Counted from the first letter of the stretch, positions 1 to 8,551 are shown. The stretch is DNA of 27,217 bases from Sphaerochaetaceae bacterium (GCA_016302165.1 JAEDOD010000015.1:1-27217), one strand, 5' to 3'. Numbers and translations are program-made. Notes: generated by a model from the letters alone, not told the origin.

Positions 1-9
1 TGCTATACT
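1..9 (+). promoter_or_regulatory. possible extended -10 promoter element for mazG
   Basis: The first nine bases read TGCTATACT, which fits an extended -10 box (TGn followed by a TATAAT-like hexamer with one mismatch). It lies 29 bases before the mazG ATG, which would give a leader of about 23 nt. The -35 region would be outside the window, so this is tentative. Confidence 0.35.
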
Positions 10-38
10 TCAATTCTCTTTTGAAGTAGTATTTACAC

Positions 39-860
39 ATGATACAGATTGATTATAAGGACGCTGATAATCTCAGCTCCGCTCTAGATAACCTTTATTA
101 CATCATTACTCTTCTACGTTCCCCTGACGGTTGTCCATGGGATAGGATCCAGACCAATAAGACAGCTACAGAGTCCCTTATTGATGAAAGCTATGAGTAT
201 CTTGATGGAGTCATTAAGGGAAATGTGGATAGTGAAAGGGAAGAAATTGGAGACATTATGATCAATGTTTTCATGAATCTACGTCTCCATGAAGAACAGA
301 AGGATTTTGAGCCTTATGAAGCTATCAACGAAGTATGCAGGAAGCTTATCAGAAGACATCCCCATGTTTTCTCAAACGCTAAGGCCGATACAGCTGAAGG
401 TGTTTTGACACTCTGGAATGAAGTCAAGGAAAAGGTTGAAGGACACAAGGAGAAATCCAATGACTTCTTTGAGCATATTCCTTCCACCCTTCCTCCCCTG
501 GAGACCAGCTATGAAATACAGAAGAAACTGAAGAAGGTCGGATTCGACTGGTCAGATGTGTCTGGTGTCCTTGATAAGGTAAAGGAAGAACTAGGAGAAG
601 TTCAGAGCGCAATGGAAACTGGCGACAATGACCAGCTTGAAATGGAAATCGGAGACCTTCTATTTTCTGTGGTCAATCTTTCCAGATTCATGAAGATCAG
701 ACCAAATGTGGCACTACATAGATGTAACGAGAAGATAAAGTCCCGTTTCCAGAAGCTCTTCGACCTGGCTACTATTAAAGGCATCCCTCTAGATAAGGAC
801 CATGTGGATGAGATGAATGAACTTTGGGATGAGATCAAAAAAGGAGAAAAGGATGCTTGA
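39..860 (+). CDS. mazG: MazG nucleoside triphosphate pyrophosphohydrolase
   Basis: This 273-aa protein has the two-domain layout of MazG, which hydrolyses (d)NTPs to NMP and pyrophosphate and helps clear damaged nucleotides. The N-terminal domain carries the family hallmark GCPWD followed by QTNKT near residues 31-43, a metal-binding E-x-x-E type helix (DESYEYLD) and a second acidic helix (EEIGDIMINV). An RRHPHVF segment follows. The C-terminal domain repeats the pattern with KEELGEV and MEIGDLLFSVV. The length is close to that of E. coli MazG (about 263 aa). The start is the first ATG; there is only a weak purine-rich stretch upstream. The next gene begins inside its last codons, so the two are probably co-transcribed and translationally coupled. 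Confidence 0.95.
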   Translation: MIQIDYKDADNLSSALDNLYYIITLLRSPDGCPWDRIQTNKTATESLIDESYEYLDGVIKGNVDSEREEIGDIMINVFMNLRLHEEQKDFEPYEAINEVCRKLIRRHPHVFSNAKADTAEGVLTLWNEVKEKVEGHKEKSNDFFEHIPSTLPPLETSYEIQKKLKKVGFDWSDVSGVLDKVKEELGEVQSAMETGDNDQLEMEIGDLLFSVVNLSRFMKIRPNVALHRCNEKIKSRFQKLFDLATIKGIPLDKDHVDEMNELWDEIKKGEKDA

Positions 861-1683
861 ACAGAAAGGACAGCTATTCTTTGATACAGAAGAGACAGGC
901 CTTACTGTAAAACGTATAGAGAAAATGATTAGAGAGGATGAGATATCTCCCCTCTACCCTATTGCAATCGACCATTTTCTAAATCTTACTCCTTTGATCA
1001 CTACATGTGCACCTAAAGACTTACAGTGGCTTAAGATGGAGTATACAGTTCCTTATTTCATGGATCTTGCTTTTAGATGCCGAAGCAATGTATATGGTGT
1101 GATATTCACTAGACTGGACGAAAAGGGAAAGATGGAATACTTCAACAATCTTGGTTTCCAGATTGATAAATGCAGGAAGTATAACATAATACCTACCCTA
1201 CTCCCTTTCACTCCCGATAACACCATCTCTTCCATTTCTGGAGACAAATGGTGCCTGATTGATGCTGAAAGCTACTGGAATGAAGGAAGGATAATTCCTG
1301 TCAAACCAGATGAAGATACTCCAGTAGGAGTATATGCATCCATGGGAGAATGGGAACAGCTAAATAATGCTGTAATGGCATATGTAGAGGACCTATGCAA
1401 TAAGGCAAAAGTTAAAGAGTGCCTCTATCAGAGCTTTCCAGGAACAGATCCATCAATTTGTTGGATAGATAAGGATGGTGTTTTCAACTGGATGATCATC
1501 AGAACTATCATTGAAGACAGTGACAAGGATAAGCCGAATTTTCCTGAAGAAGTTGTCGAGAAACTTAAGAAAGTTAAAGGAAAAGGTCATCTCTGTACAG
1601 CAATACTATCTAATCCCAGAACCAAGGGAGTGCTGCCTAGAGGTGAAGGTGTAGACATAAGGATGGAGATTGAAGATATCTAG
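853..1683 (+). CDS. hypothetical protein, unrecognised 276-aa gene coupled to mazG
   Basis: I do not recognise this protein. The chosen ATG at 853 has GGAG six bases upstream (843-846) and overlaps the 3' end of mazG by 8 nt, a classical coupling arrangement. A start at 817 would lie deeper inside mazG with no better ribosome site. The product has no signal peptide or membrane segment and looks like a soluble, globular cytoplasmic protein. It has eight scattered cysteines without a CxxC pair and aromatic-rich blocks such as NMIIRT-like and KWCLIDAESYW. Base composition matches its neighbours, so transfer is not suggested. The gene ends on a TAG that overlaps the TAG of the convergent lipoprotein gene. 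Linkage to mazG hints at nucleotide metabolism, but this is only context. Confidence 0.75.
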   Translation: MLEQKGQLFFDTEETGLTVKRIEKMIREDEISPLYPIAIDHFLNLTPLITTCAPKDLQWLKMEYTVPYFMDLAFRCRSNVYGVIFTRLDEKGKMEYFNNLGFQIDKCRKYNIIPTLLPFTPDNTISSISGDKWCLIDAESYWNEGRIIPVKPDEDTPVGVYASMGEWEQLNNAVMAYVEDLCNKAKVKECLYQSFPGTDPSICWIDKDGVFNWMIIRTIIEDSDKDKPNFPEEVVEKLKKVKGKGHLCTAILSNPRTKGVLPRGEGVDIRMEIEDI

Positions 1684-2450
1684 TCGAAGAACTCCAGACG
1701 TGTCTTATATGCATTTGGATATATACTTGAAGCCTTCTGCCAATAGCTCAAGGCTTTTTCATTGTCATTAGTCTTATAGTAATAGTCACCGATAATCAAT
1801 GCATATTGGGCATTACCATCAAAGGTATTCTCTATGAAGGAATCAATAGCACCTCTATCTTCCCTAGTTGAAATAAGATTAAAAACTTTATCCACCACAT
1901 AGAGAAAATTGGTGGAAATACCTTCATTATCATGAAGTAGCTCCAGTCCGCTGATCAGATTGGATGAGGAGCTTTTGGCATTGAGAAGAGCAAAGCAGTA
2001 GTTGTATGGAGAAAGAGTAGCTTCAAGCTCCCTTCTCATCTCCTCTTCCTCACTTTCCCTTCCCAGGGAAGTTATTATCTTAAATAGCTGAATTTTGTCG
2101 CTGGAATTAAGCAGGTCCTCTTCCTTCAGCTTTATTCCAACCTCATAGGCCTCTTCTAGGGAAGCTTTATAGAGAAGTATCTTTAGGATTGCAGGCGAAG
2201 AGTCATCATACATGAGAATGTAGATACGGGCACTATGGATGGCCTCTTCATATTGCCCTGTATAATAGAGGGCAATGGCATAGTAATAGAGAGATTCCTT
2301 TTCTATGCCCTTTTCATCAATTTTTCTTTTGGCCTCAATGGCAACCTGGTTCCATTGATTATCTTTAGCAAGATCAGAAAGAGAAGAATCTTTACATGAG
2401 GACAAAAGAAAAAGAGGCAATAGACAAAGAACCAAAAAATAATTCTTCAT
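1680..2450 (-). CDS. TPR-repeat lipoprotein
   Basis: The 256-aa product begins with a short positive N-terminus, a hydrophobic stretch and a lipobox ending LLSSC, so it is predicted to be lipidated at Cys19 and membrane-anchored. The mature part is helical with tetratricopeptide-like units: one around residues 40-70 (ALYYTGQYEEAI) and another near the C-terminus (GDYYYKTNDNEKALSYWQKA). Such repeats usually mediate protein-protein contacts; the partner is unknown. The start at 2450 is preferred because GGAGG lies five bases upstream; a start 12 bases earlier would place that site inside the coding region. It follows the RNase P RNA gene by only about 20 bases and is probably the last gene of the dnaG-rpoD cluster. 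Confidence 0.85.
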   Translation of the reverse strand: MKNYFLVLCLLPLFLLSSCKDSSLSDLAKDNQWNQVAIEAKRKIDEKGIEKESLYYYAIALYYTGQYEEAIHSARIYILMYDDSSPAILKILLYKASLEEAYEVGIKLKEEDLLNSSDKIQLFKIITSLGRESEEEEMRRELEATLSPYNYCFALLNAKSSSSNLISGLELLHDNEGISTNFLYVVDKVFNLISTREDRGAIDSFIENTFDGNAQYALIIGDYYYKTNDNEKALSYWQKASSIYPNAYKTRLEFFD

Positions 2451-2455
2451 TATTG

Positions 2456-2460
2456 CCTCC
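2456..2460 (-). promoter_or_regulatory. ribosome-binding site deciding the lipoprotein start
   Basis: GGAGG on the minus strand lies five bases before the ATG at 2450. It sits only about ten bases after the 3' end of the RNase P RNA, so ribosome loading and RNase P RNA 3' processing share a very short spacer. Confidence 0.7.
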
Positions 2461-2467
2461 ATATAAA

Positions 2468-2790
2468 AACAGGTTTCTGATAAGCCGAGTTCTGTTTATG
2501 TAATCATCTATCTAGGCTGGCGATTACTCGCCAGCTCAAGCGACCTACCCGCAGATATAGCCGGACAAGCCACCTGCATACTTGGTCTTGCTCCCAGTGA
2601 GGTTTACCATGCCTTGCCTGTCACCAGCCAAGCGGTGGTCTCTTACACCACCCTTTCACCCTTACCTTTCGGCGGTCTGCTCTCTGTTGCACTTTCTGTG
2701 GCATTACTGCCCCTGGCCGTTAGCCAGCACTGTGTCCTATGGAGCCCGGACTTTCCTCTATATTTCAAGCGATTACTTCAGAAACCTGAA
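2468..2790 (-). ncRNA. rnpB: RNase P RNA, bacterial class A
   Basis: The minus strand carries the conserved core of the catalytic RNA of RNase P, which matures tRNA 5' ends. Visible in order are GAGGAAAGTCCGGGCTCC (P4 5' side and CR-I), GGTGAAAGGGTGG with GTAAGAGACCACC (P12 region), GGTAAACC and GGAGCAAGACCAA (CR-II/III), GGGTAGG in the P15 loop, a GGCGAGTAATCGCC hairpin (P18) and ACAGAACTCGGCTTA (P4 3' side, CR-V). The ends are set by an 11-bp P1 helix: the strand at 2788-2778 pairs perfectly with that at 2480-2470. P1 begins seven bases after the stop codon of the zinc-ribbon gene. No clear promoter is visible, so it may be cut from a longer transcript. Confidence 0.96.
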
Positions 2791-2795
2791 AAGAA

Positions 2796-3674
2796 TCAGA
2801 AATCAGAATCAATATCAACAACACCTTCAGGATCTTCTGAAGTAACATTATCTTCATCGATTTCACTATCTTCAGATGCATCACCTGTCTTGCTAGTATT
2901 CTTGATAGCCTCGAAGTTATCAAAGAAGTATCTCTTCTCTTCATCATCGCTAAGCTTATCGTAGTAGATCATCCTTGAGCAGTATGGGCAGGTATCAATC
3001 TCACCATTGAACTGCTTCAGGCGAAGATCGATTACAAACTGCATTGGAAGAACCATATTACATCCGGTACATACCTGGCCATGGACAGGTACAAAGCCGT
3101 CACCACCCTTCTTCTCAGCAATGTTAAGGAATCTGTAATAGAGCTCATCATCGATGACACCTTCCTTGATGGAGGCAATTCTGCTGTCGATTTCAGCAAT
3201 CTGCTGTGTAATCTCCTGGCACTTTTCATCTATTTCCTTTGCTGGCTCATCAACCACAGCCCTCTTATCTTCAAGTTCAGCAGTCTTGATTTCAACAAGC
3301 TTCTTCAGCTCATTAAGCTCTGTCTCCTTAGCCTTCTTGGAAACAAGTGCAGCGCTTTCGCTGGCCTGTGCATCAGCATTAAGCTTTGTCAGGGCATCAT
3401 AGTCTCTCTGTCCACTGATGACTTCGAATCTCTTCTGGATCTCAACTACTTCGATCTTGATCTTCTCATATTCAGCAGACTTTATCTTAAGTTCCTCTTC
3501 AGCTCTGTTTCTTTCAGCAATAAGGTTATCAAGCTCTTTCTCTGCAAAGCTCAGTTCCTGGATATGTCTGTTCTTCTCATCTTCATATGCCTTTTTGGTG
3601 GCAAGAAGGTTTAACTTGGACTTTATCTCCAGCTGAAGACTTTTGAGACTTTCAAGCTTTCTGTCATCACTCAT
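2796..3674 (-). CDS. coiled-coil protein with C4 zinc ribbon (zf-RING_7/DUF164 type)
   Basis: The 292-aa protein has a long Glu/Lys-rich coiled coil over about residues 5-185, then a C4 zinc ribbon with cysteines at 202, 205, 229 and 232 (CTGC and CPYC). A roughly 45-residue acidic tail follows, which the shorter relatives usually lack. Family members are thought to bind nucleic acid or protein partners; a chlamydial relative has been linked to sigma-54 and secretion, but no general function is settled. The ATG at 3674 has AGGAGA eight to nine bases upstream. It lies 60 bases after rpoD and directly before rnpB, suggesting a role tied to RNA metabolism by context only. Confidence 0.88.
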   Translation of the reverse strand: MSDDRKLESLKSLQLEIKSKLNLLATKKAYEDEKNRHIQELSFAEKELDNLIAERNRAEEELKIKSAEYEKIKIEVVEIQKRFEVISGQRDYDALTKLNADAQASESAALVSKKAKETELNELKKLVEIKTAELEDKRAVVDEPAKEIDEKCQEITQQIAEIDSRIASIKEGVIDDELYYRFLNIAEKKGGDGFVPVHGQVCTGCNMVLPMQFVIDLRLKQFNGEIDTCPYCSRMIYYDKLSDDEEKRYFFDNFEAIKNTSKTGDASEDSEIDEDNVTSEDPEGVVDIDSDF

Positions 3675-3734
3675 ACGAAATCTTCTCCTACAACACGTTA
3701 TCTTAGATTATTTTGGAATTATGTTCTACAGTTA

Positions 3735-6164
3735 TTAATTCCAGTCCTTCAACTGCCTGCTTCTTTTTGGATGTCTGAGACGTCTCAAAGCCTTGGCTTC
3801 AATCTGTCTGATACGCTCTCTAGTTACATCGAAATAGAGACCGACCTCCTCAAGAGTAAGTGCATATCCATCATCAAGACCAAACCTCATTCTCAGAACT
3901 TCCTGTTCCCTTTCAGGAAGACCGGAAAGAAGCTCACGGATCTTATCCTGAAGCAGCTTGTAGGCAGTCTGGTTAGCTGGGTTCTCAGCATCCTTGTCTT
4001 CAATGAAGTCGGAAAGGACTGAATCCTCCTCTTCACCTACAGGAGTCTCAAGGCTTATTGGTTCCCTGGCAACACTCTTTACAGTCTTGACCTTGCTTTC
4101 AGGCCACTGAAGCTCATCAGCAATTTCCTTATCGGTAGGTTCCCTGCCAAGGCTCTGAAGAAGACTTCTGGATACCCTGACAACCTTATTGATCTGCTCG
4201 ATCATGTGGACAGGGACTCTGATGGTCCTTGCCTGGTCAGAAATACTTCTTGTTATTGCCTGCCTGATCCACCAGGTAGCATAGGTTGAGAACTTGAAGC
4301 CTTTTGAATACTCGAACTTCTCTACAGCCTTGATAAGACCGATGTTTCCTTCCTGTACAAGATCAAAGAACTGAAGTCCCCTGTTTGTATACTTCTTGGC
4401 AATAGAGACAACAAGTCTAAGGTTAGCCTTGATAAGCTTATCCTTGGCCACCTTAAGGATTCTCTGTCCATACTGGATGTTCTTTACATCCTCAAGTACG
4501 TTGAGAGTTGAGCACTCATAGTCATTTTCAATGGTCCTCAGCTTCTTTTCTGTCAGCTGAAGTTCCTTAATAAGCTCTTTGATTGTATCAACATCAAGTC
4601 CAAGATTCTGCTCGATAATCTGAGACTTGGATTTTGTTGCAAGGTCTCTACCAAGCTGTCTCTGCTCCCTGACAGAGGAAATATGAAGCTTTCCTTCAAT
4701 TTCCTTCTTCTTTGCATTGCAGGCAAGGATTGTGTCCTTTGCCTTTACAAAGCCATCAGTAAGATCGTCAATCTCCTCCTGCTGGAGTTCAATGGAGCTG
4801 ATCCAGTCAGAGATTGGAATGTAGTTGTTGCTTTCAAGGACCTTGATTTCATTCTCTGCATCGTTATATCTCTTGCTGAGAGCCTGACCGATGGCAATGT
4901 TTTCATCCCTGAGCTTGTTATGATACTTGTTGATCTCCTTCTCAAGATCCTGAGGCTTCATGTCCTTATGCTCTTCACGGAACTTGGCATCCATCTCAGC
5001 TGCATCCCTGCTAAGGGCGATGTTTCTCTCCTCTTCCTCTTTCTTGATATCTGCCTGGACCTGTCTGAACTCAAGGATGAGAGACTTTCTGGTACAGTCT
5101 CTGCACCACTTGATCCACTCTTCCCTACTTGCAAAGTCACTTCTGACCTTACCTTCGAACCTTGGGCTCTTTTCATCTGGGTGGCCACCCAGTCTATTCA
5201 ACAGGTCCTCCCTCTTCTTCATAAGCTCTTCATTGGCTGTAGGATCGTCTGAGGAGAGGAAAGCTTTACTCTTCAGCTCGTTGTATTCAAGGATAGCTTT
5301 GGAAAGATCCTTGCCAAGGGCATCCTTATAGTTGGCATTGTATCTCTTCTGAATAGACAAGAACTCCTTGATCTCTTCAGGGCTGAGAGTATCTTCACTT
5401 TCTTCATCAATTTTCTTGTTGATATGTTCGATGACATGGGAGAAGAAGGAGATGAGGATTCCAGATTCCCTGATTACAGAGTTGACAATCTGTGATCCCT
5501 TCTCCATCTGCTTTGCCAGCTCAACCTCCTGGTCTCCAGTAAGGAGCTTTTCATTTCCAATCTCCTTCAGATAAAGACGTATTGGGTCATCCTGGCTGGT
5601 ATCATACTTATTGGAGGAAGTATGGGATGAACGATGCTCTGAAGTATGTTCGCTGAAGGAAGAGATATCGATGAATCTTTCGCTGGTCTCAGCGTCTTCA
5701 TCTGTACCCTTCCATTCATTCATGTTCTCTTCGACGAACTCTTCTTCTTCGCCTTCATCTTCTTCATCTTCATCTTCATCGTCATCAGATTTCTTTTCAT
5801 CGTCGTCAGAATCAGAGTAGTCTACGTCCTTCTCAAGTTCATTCAACTCTTCAGAAGTAGGTTCTTCATCAAAATCAAAGTCTTCGGAATCATCATCGAG
5901 ACTAAGAGGCTCCTCAAGGGAGATCTTTCCTTCAAGCTCTTCCTCTGTTGGCTCCTCTTCATCAAATTCAGAACCGTCCTCACTTTCTGTATAATGAACA
6001 TCAAGAACCTTCAAAGCATTGATTATCTCTTCATTTGTATAGTTCTTGCCTTCCTTATAAGACTTTTTGGCGGCAATAACGTCAACCAAGGAGACAAATC
6101 CCTTGTCTTTTTCAAGTCTCACCAGACTAAGTATCAATTCAGTCTTTTTGATGTCTTCAGTCAT
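3735..6164 (-). CDS. rpoD: primary sigma factor RpoD (sigma-70), unusually long
   Basis: This is the housekeeping sigma factor that directs RNA polymerase to promoters. Region 1.2 is at about residues 190-223 (DPIRLYLKEIG). Region 2 is at about 573-648 (RLVVSIAKKYTNRGLQ, then the TYATWWIRQAI promoter-melting helix). Region 3 is at about 649-730. Region 4 is at about 738-800 with a helix-turn-helix ending VTRERIRQIEAKALRRL. At 809 aa it is long (E. coli RpoD has 613). The excess is an acidic Asp/Glu/Ser tract around residues 84-150 inside region 1, and a roughly 330-residue charged non-conserved region between 1.2 and 2. The ATG immediately follows the dnaG TAA, with a GAGGA ribosome site inside the end of dnaG. 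Confidence 0.97.
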   Translation of the reverse strand: MTEDIKKTELILSLVRLEKDKGFVSLVDVIAAKKSYKEGKNYTNEEIINALKVLDVHYTESEDGSEFDEEEPTEEELEGKISLEEPLSLDDDSEDFDFDEEPTSEELNELEKDVDYSDSDDDEKKSDDDEDEDEEDEGEEEEFVEENMNEWKGTDEDAETSERFIDISSFSEHTSEHRSSHTSSNKYDTSQDDPIRLYLKEIGNEKLLTGDQEVELAKQMEKGSQIVNSVIRESGILISFFSHVIEHINKKIDEESEDTLSPEEIKEFLSIQKRYNANYKDALGKDLSKAILEYNELKSKAFLSSDDPTANEELMKKREDLLNRLGGHPDEKSPRFEGKVRSDFASREEWIKWCRDCTRKSLILEFRQVQADIKKEEEERNIALSRDAAEMDAKFREEHKDMKPQDLEKEINKYHNKLRDENIAIGQALSKRYNDAENEIKVLESNNYIPISDWISSIELQQEEIDDLTDGFVKAKDTILACNAKKKEIEGKLHISSVREQRQLGRDLATKSKSQIIEQNLGLDVDTIKELIKELQLTEKKLRTIENDYECSTLNVLEDVKNIQYGQRILKVAKDKLIKANLRLVVSIAKKYTNRGLQFFDLVQEGNIGLIKAVEKFEYSKGFKFSTYATWWIRQAITRSISDQARTIRVPVHMIEQINKVVRVSRSLLQSLGREPTDKEIADELQWPESKVKTVKSVAREPISLETPVGEEEDSVLSDFIEDKDAENPANQTAYKLLQDKIRELLSGLPEREQEVLRMRFGLDDGYALTLEEVGLYFDVTRERIRQIEAKALRRLRHPKRSRQLKDWN

Positions 6165-8006
6165 TTATTCCTCACTAGTTGAATTAGATTTGAGAAGATT
6201 ATTTCTCAACTCCTTTATCTGACCATCCAGCTTCATCTTTCTCTCCATGAGATCGTTCATCTCTTCATCCTCCATGGAAGAGCTGAGCATAAGCTGACTG
6301 GTAAGTATATCTCTTTTCCTTTCCATTGAACGAAGCCTGATTCTATCTATTGCTTCATCAAGGGCACTGACATTCCCTTCCTTATATTCATCAAGGGCAA
6401 ATGCAGTCGACACCATATCTCTTACTTCAGAATCGTCCAGATAAGTAAGGAAAAGTTCATTCGAATCAATGCCATCCCGCATGGCATTCTCCAATGCCAT
6501 ATATAGCTTCTGGGCACTTCTATCTTCAAGATCCGAAAATGATAATCTTGAACGATAGGAACGGAATAGGGAGCGATGGGAAGAAAGAAATAGCATGGCA
6601 AACAGTTCCAAAGAAATCTTTCTGTCTCTATCCTTGCCTTCGTCTATGGGATTTTGTTCACCTTCATTGCCTTTTGCAAAGCTTCTGGCTTTACTGAGAT
6701 CCTCCTTGATTGTTTCGTCAGATACTCCCAGAATGGTTGAAAGAGATAGAATATAGCTGTCTCTCTCCACTTCACTGGTACATCCGGCAAGATAATCGGA
6801 AAGCGAATTCAAGAACTCGACCTTTCCTCTGGCATTCTTTACATCATAACGATTTATGTTACTTTGCACAAGATAGTCAAAACCTGAAACATAGGGTTCA
6901 AACTCCCTTTTAACCCCTTCACTTCCCTCTCTTTCCAATAGCTCTGAAGCATCCTTGGCTGTCTTAAGGGAATGTACCTTCTGGTCAAAGCCATTGGAAT
7001 TGATTATGAGAAGAGCACGCTCTGTGGACTTCCTGCCAGCTTCATCGCTATCGAAAAGGATGTTGAATTCCTTGTTTGATGGGAACCACTTTCTGATGTT
7101 TGCACACTGCTCATGGGTAAAGGAGGTGCCAAGGGATGCGATGGCTGTCCTGTATCCTGCCTGATGCATGGCAACGACATCAAAGTTACCTTCACAGAGG
7201 ATGGGACCCATCTTTCCTTCGCTTATTGAAGCTTTTGCTTCATATAGACCAAAATAGTTCTCCTTCTTCCTGTAGATTATGGTCTCAGGACTATTGATGT
7301 ACTTAGGAGCCTTCTCATCACCGGATAAATCTCTTCCAGAAAATGCTATGGTCCTTCCTTGCCGGTCACGGATAGGAAACATGAGTCTATTGGCAAAGAG
7401 TGGCCAATCAGCCCTTTTGGAGGAGAATAGACCGCTTTTTGACAGTATTTCAGAGGAATAACCTTTCTTCTTCAAGAAATTATATAGCCATGTATGATTC
7501 TGAGGAGCATAACCGAGCTGAAATGTCTCGACCATCTCGCTGCTTACATTCCTCTTCTTCAGATATTCTCGTGCCTTGCTACCCTCTTCGCCTTTGAGAA
7601 GCAGATAATGGAAAGAGTTTGAAAGCCTGGAATACAGGTCATAGATAAGCTCCTTCTCATCTCTGGCTTTTTTAGCTTCATCTTTATTAAATCTGCCGTT
7701 ATCCTCTTCAATCTCAACACCAGCCTTTTTTGCAAGCATCTCAACAGCGCCAGAAAAATCAAGGCCTTCCTTTTTCATGACCAAAGAGAAGATATCACCG
7801 CTTTCATGGCATCCGAAGCAGTAGAAGGTTCCACGGCTATCATCTATCTTGCAGGAGGCGGTACGTTCATTTCCACCACCATGAAATGGACATTTTACCC
7901 ATTTACTGCCGCCTCTGTTCTCTACAAAGGCGTAGTTCTGCATAACATCAGAAATAGTGAGACGGGATCTAATGGTTTCTATAGTCTTATCAGTAAATCG
8001 AGGCAT
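6165..8006 (-). CDS. dnaG: DNA primase DnaG
   Basis: DnaG makes RNA primers at the replication fork. The 613-aa product has an N-terminal CHC2 zinc-binding domain (Cys39, His42, Cys63, Cys66: CPFH and CFGC) and a central catalytic core. The Toprim domain lies at about 267-345, with acidic metal ligands in ILCEGNFD (Glu272) and LFDSDEAG (Asp319, Asp321). The C-terminal part is helical, as expected for the helicase-interaction region. The start at 8006 is chosen because MPRFTDKTIE matches the usual N-terminus and GGAG lies four bases upstream; an in-frame ATG at 8039 would add eleven atypical residues. The stop abuts the rpoD start, so the pair is translationally coupled, as in classical macromolecular-synthesis operons. 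Confidence 0.96.
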   Translation of the reverse strand: MPRFTDKTIETIRSRLTISDVMQNYAFVENRGGSKWVKCPFHGGGNERTASCKIDDSRGTFYCFGCHESGDIFSLVMKKEGLDFSGAVEMLAKKAGVEIEEDNGRFNKDEAKKARDEKELIYDLYSRLSNSFHYLLLKGEEGSKAREYLKKRNVSSEMVETFQLGYAPQNHTWLYNFLKKKGYSSEILSKSGLFSSKRADWPLFANRLMFPIRDRQGRTIAFSGRDLSGDEKAPKYINSPETIIYRKKENYFGLYEAKASISEGKMGPILCEGNFDVVAMHQAGYRTAIASLGTSFTHEQCANIRKWFPSNKEFNILFDSDEAGRKSTERALLIINSNGFDQKVHSLKTAKDASELLEREGSEGVKREFEPYVSGFDYLVQSNINRYDVKNARGKVEFLNSLSDYLAGCTSEVERDSYILSLSTILGVSDETIKEDLSKARSFAKGNEGEQNPIDEGKDRDRKISLELFAMLFLSSHRSLFRSYRSRLSFSDLEDRSAQKLYMALENAMRDGIDSNELFLTYLDDSEVRDMVSTAFALDEYKEGNVSALDEAIDRIRLRSMERKRDILTSQLMLSSSMEDEEMNDLMERKMKLDGQIKELRNNLLKSNSTSEE

Positions 8007-8060
8007 AAAACTCCACATTAAAATATAAGTCAATTTCATTGAAAACGGAAGAAATATTTA

Positions 8061-8510
8061 CTATTTCTTTCTTCTCTTGCCAAAGACCATATATGGAACG
8101 TTGGTCCTCCCCTTTTCCAGCTCTTTCTCTATCTCTTTTCTGGAGATTTTTCTTCCCTTTCCAATACCTGGGCAGCTTTTACCTTCGCTTTCCCAATTTG
8201 CCCTGGATTCAACAATTGACTCCCAGAATGGATATGTCCTGCACTGACTTGGCCGTCCTTCATAGATGGAGCAACCATTTTTAGTGAGAAAGATACAGTC
8301 GTAGTTATCCTTCTCCTTAAGTGAAACCATACTGTAGTTTCCATAGTCCACATATCGGCAATAGATGGCGATGAATTCCTCTTTGCTGAGACCTAACACC
8401 TGGGAACCATTCTCTATATCCTTTTCAGACAGGAATACATATCCAGGCTCTTGAGAACAGCAATATAGACATCTCTGGCATTCAAAACATAATCCGTCAT
8501 CGTAGAACAT
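8061..8510 (-). CDS. YkgJ-family cysteine-cluster protein
   Basis: The 149-aa protein belongs to the YkgJ/CxxCxxCC family, which probably binds zinc or an iron-sulfur cluster; its biochemical role is not established. Cysteines 8, 11, 14, 17 and 18 form the N-terminal cluster (CFECQRCLYCC). A second group lies in DCIFL..GCSIYEGRPSQCRTYPFW, including the family's typical RPxxCRxYPF element. The C-terminus is very basic (GKRRKK). The ATG at 8510 has GGAG six bases upstream; a TTG twelve bases earlier is in frame but overlaps that ribosome site. The gene starts right after the tRNA-Tyr terminator with no room for a promoter, so its expression likely depends on read-through. dnaG begins 54 bases downstream. 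Confidence 0.85.
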   Translation of the reverse strand: MFYDDGLCFECQRCLYCCSQEPGYVFLSEKDIENGSQVLGLSKEEFIAIYCRYVDYGNYSMVSLKEKDNYDCIFLTKNGCSIYEGRPSQCRTYPFWESIVESRANWESEGKSCPGIGKGRKISRKEIEKELEKGRTNVPYMVFGKRRKK

Positions 8511-8520
8511 AGGTGGCTCC

Positions 8521-8549
8521 AAAAAATTAGCCTCCGGTTAAGGAGGCTA
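8521..8549 (-). terminator. Rho-independent terminator after tRNA-Tyr
   Basis: On the minus strand an 8-bp perfect stem TAGCCTCC/GGAGGCTA (8549-8542 and 8535-8528) closes a 6-base loop and is followed by ATTTTTT. The GGAG ribosome site of the next gene begins directly after the T-run, so the element may also act as an attenuator for that gene. Confidence 0.85.
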
Positions 8550-8551
8550 GT

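Noticed and set aside
3081..3614. A 177-codon open frame on the plus strand opposite the zinc-ribbon gene
   Set aside because: It is antisense to a conserved coiled-coil gene, has Leu/Ser/Phe-rich low-complexity sequence and no ribosome site; it mirrors the Glu/Lys-rich codons of the true gene.
5646..6182. A 178-codon open frame opposite the start of rpoD with apparent membrane segments
   Set aside because: The hydrophobic runs are the complement of the Asp/Glu tract of RpoD; there is no independent evidence for a gene.
8020..8035. TTGACT and TATATT close upstream of dnaG as a promoter
   Set aside because: The two elements overlap or are only bases apart, so they cannot form a spaced -35/-10 pair.
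7973..8039. Longer dnaG starting at 8039
   Set aside because: The extra residues are not like DnaG N-termini and the ATG at 8006 has its own GGAG site.
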